From Nitrososphaeraceae archaeon (GTDB lineage Archaea > Thermoproteota > Nitrososphaeria > Nitrososphaerales > Nitrososphaeraceae), in the NCBI GenBank assembly GCA_025936955.1, contig JAICSL010000041.1, positions 1 through 9,504 of the forward strand: a stretch of 9,504 nt of DNA, given 5' to 3'. Below are positions 5,871 through 9,504 of the stretch, piece by piece (position 1 is the stretch's first letter; the number at the start of each line of letters is the position of its first letter). A model generated the notes under the pieces. That model saw only the letters and a list, made by a program, of their open reading frames with translations. It did no database searches and was not told the DNA's origin. A program made the translations under genes and the position numbers.

Positions 5871-7169
5871 TCATACTTTTTGACTTAATTTTCTCTTCAA
5901 GTTTTTTGGCAAGTCATTCAGCTTTTCTTTATTTTGGACACCAGCATCCATCTCTCTTACAATAACTTCATCGTTTTTGATATCTTCAGGCGTTATTATT
6001 ATGGTGATAGTGACACCTCTCGTAGCTGCATCATCGAGTTGCTTTCGAAGTGGTCTACTTAGAATATCGTGTTCAATAGTAATTCCATCGTTCCGCAAAT
6101 TTGATGCTATTTCAAGTGCTTTGCTTCGTACAACCTCCGAAGTAGTGGCAACATAAACTATCTGTTTATTAGTTTTATACAAAATTCCCTTCTTTTTTAA
6201 GGCTCCGATTATCCTTTCAACACCACCAGCAGCACCAGTTGCGCCTAGATCACTTCTTCCAAAGATACCTGGTAACTTATCATATCTACCACCGCCTACT
6301 AGTGCGTCAGATTCAAGAGAAGGATCGAATGCTTCAAAAACTATTCCAGAATAGTAATCCAGTCCTCTTACGATCCCAAAGTTAATTCTAACATTATTTA
6401 CTTGTCTAGTTTTTAATGAATCCATTAACGCGGCAAGTTTATCCCAATTTTCCAATTCATGTAATTCTGTTTTCGAATATATTTCATCGATATTCCCCCG
6501 AATTTTTGATAAAGATAATATGGCCTGCAGTTTTGAAGACTCAAATTTATCCCTATATTCTGCCTCTATTGTTTTTGCATCTTTTTTTGGGAATTTGTCA
6601 ATTGCTCTTAACATTTCTAGAATAGCTAATTCTTCGCGCAACCCTAATTTCTGCCTAATATATTCTTCAATTAATTGACGGTCGTTAATTTCAATCATAA
6701 TATCTAGACCGAGCTTTTTCAAAAACACAGAAACAAATTCGATTACTTCTGCATCAGCTTCTAGATTAAATGGACCATATAGTTCTATATCCCATTGATG
6801 AAAATAACGGTACCTGTTAGCCTGTGGTTCATCATATCTCCAAACTCCTGCAAATGCAGCAACTTTACTAGGCATCTTGAAATCTCTTCTTGCTGCTACG
6901 AATCTTGTCATGCCAATTGTAAGATCAAATCTTAATGCAACGTTCCGGTCTCCTTTGTCAGTAAAATTGTAAATTTCTTGTGATATCGATGCACCAGCCT
7001 TTGCTTCAAGAGTATCAAGCATCTCAATTGGAGAAGGTTCAATTAATTTGAAGTTAAATAATCCAACGGTTTCAACGAATTTTTCTCTTATATAATTAAT
7101 ATTGTACAAATCTTCTGGCTCCAGATCTCTCATTCCACGTGGAAGTTCTAACTTCACAATAGAGGGCAA
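5871..7169 (-). CDS. hisS: Histidyl-tRNA synthetase, non-ATG start
   Basis: This class II aminoacyl-tRNA synthetase charges tRNA-His in the cytoplasm. Its 432 residues have the usual length and order. LPRGMRD (9-15) comes first, then LRFDLT (79-84), which is the archaeal/eukaryotic form rather than the bacterial LRPE. Motif 2 is at about 108-129 (GVWRYDEPQ, then RYRYFHQWDIE). The insertion domain follows at about 165-255. The HisRS-specific RGLDYYSG (268-275) and GGGRYD (292-297) are present, as is motif 3 ending GVERI (315-319). A C-terminal anticodon-binding domain covers about 335-425. The called start is TTG at 7169-7167, because an in-frame TGA directly precedes it. GTG at 7157 (residue 5) is a fair alternative and would still keep LPRGMRD; Met13 would cut into that motif. 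An out-of-frame ATG at 7173 overlaps the start region. It is divergent from the archease gene, with which it shares a 61-bp promoter spacer. Confidence 0.95.
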   Translation of the reverse strand: MPSIVKLELPRGMRDLEPEDLYNINYIREKFVETVGLFNFKLIEPSPIEMLDTLEAKAGASISQEIYNFTDKGDRNVALRFDLTIGMTRFVAARRDFKMPSKVAAFAGVWRYDEPQANRYRYFHQWDIELYGPFNLEADAEVIEFVSVFLKKLGLDIMIEINDRQLIEEYIRQKLGLREELAILEMLRAIDKFPKKDAKTIEAEYRDKFESSKLQAILSLSKIRGNIDEIYSKTELHELENWDKLAALMDSLKTRQVNNVRINFGIVRGLDYYSGIVFEAFDPSLESDALVGGGRYDKLPGIFGRSDLGATGAAGGVERIIGALKKKGILYKTNKQIVYVATTSEVVRSKALEIASNLRNDGITIEHDILSRPLRKQLDDAATRGVTITIIITPEDIKNDEVIVREMDAGVQNKEKLNDLPKNLKRKLSQKV

Positions 7170-7199
7170 TCATCGTTGGCATTTAGATTTTACGATGAG

Positions 7200-7207
7200 T
7201 TATAATA
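7200..7207. promoter_or_regulatory. TATA element shared by archease (+) and possibly hisS (-)
   Basis: The plus strand reads TTATAATA, centred 27-28 bp before the archease ATG at 7231, which is ideal for a leaderless transcript. On the minus strand the same bases read TATTATAA and would direct initiation near 7177, about 8 nt before the hisS TTG. No other good TATA is seen in the 61-bp spacer; a weaker minus-strand candidate is TCTAAATG near 7180-7187. Confidence 0.55.
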
Positions 7208-7230
7208 GCAGACACTTTTGAAGCACATTC

Positions 7231-7659
7231 ATGTTGAAAGGCTTTCGTTATCTTGATCATATGACTGATGTTATTGTTGAATCATGGGGTACCAGTTTAG
7301 AAGAAGTTTTTGAATATGCTGCACTGGCTTTAGTTAATACGATGTTTGATATCAACCATGTATCATTAAGCCAACAAATTCGAATTGAAGTTGAGGGTCA
7401 TGATTTGGAAAGCCTACTTTATAATTGGTTAGAAAAAGTTTTGATAATAATTTTGGTAGATAATCTAATAATGTCTTTTTTTAAGGTAATAATCTCAAAA
7501 GGTCAAAATACTTATTATCTTACAGCTATTGGAAAAGGAGAACGTATATCATTGGAAAAACATCATTATAAAGTCGAAATAAAAGGAGTTACGTATCATG
7601 AGATGAAAATTGAAGAGAAAAATGACAAATTTAATGCAAAGTTCTTATTAGATTTGTGA
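7231..7659 (+). CDS. Archease, cofactor of the RtcB RNA ligase
   Basis: Archease activates the RtcB tRNA-splicing ligase and lets it turn over many times, using bound metal ions. The 142-residue length fits the family. Recognised segments are YLDHMTDV (7-14), aligning with the family's EHTAD-type metal site; WGTSLEEVFEYAALAL near the N-terminus; DLESLLYNWLEKVL in the middle; a GE-containing strand followed by KHHYKVEIKGVTYHEMKIE; and the terminal FLLDL. Together they match archaeal archeases along the whole length. The usual Ala of the VKAVTYH motif is Gly here. The ATG at 7231 is leaderless, with TATA 27-28 bp upstream. The neighbour hisS is also a tRNA-related gene, but rtcB itself is not in the window. 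Family assignment is firm. Confidence 0.93.
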   Translation: MLKGFRYLDHMTDVIVESWGTSLEEVFEYAALALVNTMFDINHVSLSQQIRIEVEGHDLESLLYNWLEKVLIIILVDNLIMSFFKVIISKGQNTYYLTAIGKGERISLEKHHYKVEIKGVTYHEMKIEEKNDKFNAKFLLDL

Positions 7660-7773
7660 GTGATAAAAGATACTAATACATGCTAAAAATCCAAAGATTG
7701 GTTAAGTCTAAATATTCTACGATATAGGAGCCACCTATTCCAAGCTAATCATCACATATGACGAATTAAAAAA

Positions 7774-7784
7774 TCTTAAATAGC
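7774..7784 (+). promoter_or_regulatory. Putative TATA element of thioredoxin gene
   Basis: TCTTAAATAGC follows an A-run resembling a BRE-like purine stretch and is centred about 31 bp before the ATG at 7810. The transcript would be leaderless or have a very short leader; no Shine-Dalgarno motif is present. Weak call by position. Confidence 0.4.
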
Positions 7785-7809
7785 AAAGACATCCTTTAAT
7801 TTCTAGAAA

Positions 7810-8172
7810 ATGAGTGATGACAAGAAAGGTTCTAGCACACATCAAAGTAGTGAAATAACCCTGATAGAACTATCTGAGAAGAATTTCGACGAAACAGTCG
7901 GAGGGAACAAACCTGTCCTTGTGGATTTTTGGGCTACCTGGTGTGGTCCCTGTCAATTTATGCTTCCCATTTTTGACAAGCTAGCAAAGAAATATGGCAG
8001 CAAGATAATATTTGGCAGATTAAATGTTGATGATAATCAAAGTGTTGCCATGAGGTTTGATGTCTACGCGATTCCTACTTTCATCATCTTTATGAATGGA
8101 AAGGCTATAGACAGAGCAGTAGGTGCCGTAGGCGAAAAAGGTCTAGAAGGCTTACTACAGAAATATCAATAA
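7810..8172 (+). CDS. trxA: Thioredoxin
   Basis: This cytoplasmic thiol-disulfide oxidoreductase reduces disulfides in client proteins and is itself reduced by a thioredoxin reductase not seen here. Its 120 residues form one thioredoxin fold with an additional polar N-terminus of about 15 residues. VLVDFWATWCGPC (36-48) carries the redox pair Cys45/Cys48 in the classical WCGPC form, and AIPTF holds the cis-proline Pro89. The buried Asp equivalent (Asp39 in VDFWA) is kept. A GAVGE-type loop near the C-terminus fits the substrate-binding face. No signal peptide or membrane segment is seen. The gene ends with tandem stops TAA TAG and converges on aIF5B with a 56-bp gap. A classical thioredoxin is far more likely than a glutaredoxin or a DsbA-like protein. 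The symbol is by family only. Confidence 0.93.
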   Translation: MSDDKKGSSTHQSSEITLIELSEKNFDETVGGNKPVLVDFWATWCGPCQFMLPIFDKLAKKYGSKIIFGRLNVDDNQSVAMRFDVYAIPTFIIFMNGKAIDRAVGAVGEKGLEGLLQKYQ

Positions 8173-8185
8173 TAGTAATAGTTAA

Positions 8186-8215
8186 GCATGTATAAACAAT
8201 TATAGCATCACATGC
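8186..8215. terminator. Inverted repeat between convergent thioredoxin and infB genes
   Basis: GCATGT (8186-8191) and its perfect complement ACATGC (8210-8215) flank 18 AT-rich bases that contain two TATA tetranucleotides. It lies centrally in the 56-bp gap between two convergent genes, so a hairpin could form in either transcript and act as a bidirectional 3' end. There is no long T-run, so the terminator role is inferred from position. Confidence 0.35.
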
Positions 8216-8228
8216 GACAATATCATCA

Positions 8229-9504
8229 CTAAATATAGCCATATGCTGGATCATTGCTTCTCTTTAATGCAATGAGCTCATCAAAAACTTTCTTTTCTTC
8301 ATCAGATAATCTATGAGAAAATCGATCCAGTAATAATTTTGCCTGTCGACTATTTAGATCTGTGTAAAAAAAATCACCCTCATTGATTTGCCTTCCTATA
8401 GTGGGGCCCTTTATTGACACCGCAATTTGCATTCCTTTTTTAGCCTCATCAATCGATTTGTTGCTTTCTTGTATTTGATGAATAGTTCCTACTTTCTTTC
8501 CTTCATTATTAATAACGTGAACCTTTTGTCGAAGTTTTCCCACATGGACTTCTGCTCCAAATACAGCAGGATTATTTCGTCTAAAGACAAACCCCTTCAT
8601 AAATTGAAATTTACATACTGGAGGAAGTTCATTAAATAATATCGATTCCTCATGTTCTCTTTGATAAGTAACCCAATCTGTATAATTTCGCACCAGATTG
8701 TATATGATTCTCTCAGTGAAAATCTTCAGACCCCGTTCTTGTGACTCCTTCTGTGCATCATCTAAAATTTTCACGTTAAAACCCAAGATAACGCCTAAGT
8801 ATCTATCTTTTTCTCTAACTGCAGACGCAGAAATTACATCCCTCCTAGTAATATGACCAATATCTGCAGTTTGAATGGAGATATGGGATTTTCTTATCAA
8901 ATCAGTTATTGCTTCGAGCGAGCCAATAGTATCACATTTTATTGTAACACCAAGAGCATCAGTATTTACAATAGCGTTTTTTATTTCAGATTCCACTAGA
9001 GATTTTAGAGTTTGTTCATCATCATTTCTATTTAATACATACATCGGACTGCCAGGCAAAACGCCCTCTAGATTTGGGGAAGTTATTTTCAAGCCTGCTG
9101 CTGACATCACTTCATTAACTGGTTTGAATCTATCTCTTGGATCGCGCATTTCGTCTAATGGTCTTGGCAATAAGAGTGCTTTGATCTTGATAACTATAGC
9201 ACTATCTTTTCTTGCCACCATTATATTATCTCCTTGTCTCAAAATTCCGTCAAGAAGTATAATATTGGCAGTTGGACCCAATCCTACTTCTTCATTAATT
9301 TCTAGTATAATTCCTCTTGAAGAACCTTGATGCCGTTCTAACCTCTTTGACATATATTGCTGAGTTAAGCCCACTAATACAGTTAACATCTCAGGAATCC
9401 CAGCGCCTGACATAGCACTTACAGGCACAATAGCTATCTCTTTGGTGAAATCTTTAACTCGCCAAAAAGCTTCTGAATTGTGACCTAATCTCGAAAGCGC
9501 GCCA
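8229..9504 (-). CDS. infB: Translation initiation factor aIF5B (IF-2 homologue), N-terminus outside window
   Basis: aIF5B is a GTPase that promotes initiator tRNA placement and ribosomal subunit joining. The minus-strand frame is open to the right edge, giving 424 residues of a protein that is usually about 600, so the P-loop and switch regions lie outside the window. The GTG at 9428 is an internal Val, not a start. The visible part begins at the end of the G domain: DFTKEIAIVPVSAMSG contains the SAx guanine-base (G5) motif near residues 29-33. The beta-barrel domain II follows (GIILEINEEVGLGPT onward, including PRPLDEMRDPRDRF). Domain III (about 140-275) includes ALGVTIKCDTIGSLEAI. The C-terminal domain IV has KFQFMKGFVFRRNNPAVFGAEV split across the barrel start. 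Conservation of the PLDEMRDP segment and domain IV distinguishes it from bacterial IF-2. It converges on thioredoxin. Confidence 0.94.
   Translation of the reverse strand, partial: GALSRLGHNSEAFWRVKDFTKEIAIVPVSAMSGAGIPEMLTVLVGLTQQYMSKRLERHQGSSRGIILEINEEVGLGPTANIILLDGILRQGDNIMVARKDSAIVIKIKALLLPRPLDEMRDPRDRFKPVNEVMSAAGLKITSPNLEGVLPGSPMYVLNRNDDEQTLKSLVESEIKNAIVNTDALGVTIKCDTIGSLEAITDLIRKSHISIQTADIGHITRRDVISASAVREKDRYLGVILGFNVKILDDAQKESQERGLKIFTERIIYNLVRNYTDWVTYQREHEESILFNELPPVCKFQFMKGFVFRRNNPAVFGAEVHVGKLRQKVHVINNEGKKVGTIHQIQESNKSIDEAKKGMQIAVSIKGPTIGRQINEGDFFYTDLNSRQAKLLLDRFSHRLSDEEKKVFDELIALKRSNDPAYGYI

Noticed and set aside
5830..5883. 17-codon frame MNERSEEHGENPLNHTF running into the hisS 3' end
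   Set aside because: It is very short, overlaps the hisS end and terminator-like region, and has no start signal.
7724..7738. Short hairpin ATAGG/CCTAT downstream of archease
   Set aside because: The stem is only 5 bp with no T-run and sits 65 bp past the archease stop; it is too weak to call a terminator or operator.
8875..9330. 151-codon open frame on the plus strand
   Set aside because: It lies wholly antisense to the strongly conserved aIF5B gene and its protein shows no recognisable family; it is a shadow of that gene's codon pattern.
9426..9428. GTG as a start for a 399-residue protein
   Set aside because: The frame continues upstream to the window edge with aIF5B G-domain sequence (DFTKEIAIV), so this GTG is an internal valine.

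Overview
The window reads as an AT-rich archaeal chromosome segment, most likely from a thaumarchaeon (Nitrososphaeria, ammonia-oxidiser lineage). The archaeal call rests on an aIF5B-type initiation factor, an archaeal/eukaryotic-type histidyl-tRNA synthetase, an archease, TATA boxes centred 26-28 bp upstream of apparently leaderless start codons, and Shine-Dalgarno sites mainly in front of genes inside an operon. The lineage is inferred from overall protein style and gene company; no marker such as amoA is present. Everything recognised is a core gene. I see no transposon, phage gene, CRISPR array, tRNA or rRNA.

Layout. 1-1262 (-): argininosuccinate lyase argH, running off the left edge. 1263-1539: divergent promoter region shared with a small MIP18/DUF59 (SufT-like) iron-sulfur assembly protein at 1540-1860 (+). 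1923-5309 (-): a compact succinate dehydrogenase operon in the order sdhA-sdhC-sdhD-sdhB, with 0 to 13 nt between genes. 5310-5870: a 561-bp stretch without a convincing gene, holding the sdhA promoter, a small hairpin, two weak overlapping micro-ORFs and the T-rich 3' end of hisS. 5871-7169 (-): hisS. 7170-7230: a 61-bp divergent promoter with one TATA element usable in both directions. 7231-7659 (+): archease. 7810-8172 (+): thioredoxin. 8229-9504 (-): the C-terminal part of aIF5B (infB), running off the right edge.

How the genes work together. The sdh operon encodes complex II, which links the TCA cycle to the quinone pool and carries three Fe-S clusters, covalent FAD and probably haem. 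The Fe-S assembly protein converges on the end of this operon. HisRS, aIF5B and archease (partner of the RtcB tRNA ligase) all serve translation and tRNA maturation. ArgH completes arginine synthesis, and thioredoxin provides thiol redox control.

I did not find evidence for a new defence or mobile system. The most useful second-look items are the non-ATG starts of sdhA and hisS, an out-of-frame ATG overlapping the hisS start, the shared TATA between hisS and archease, the matching His motifs in SdhC and SdhD, and the long empty region upstream of sdhA.
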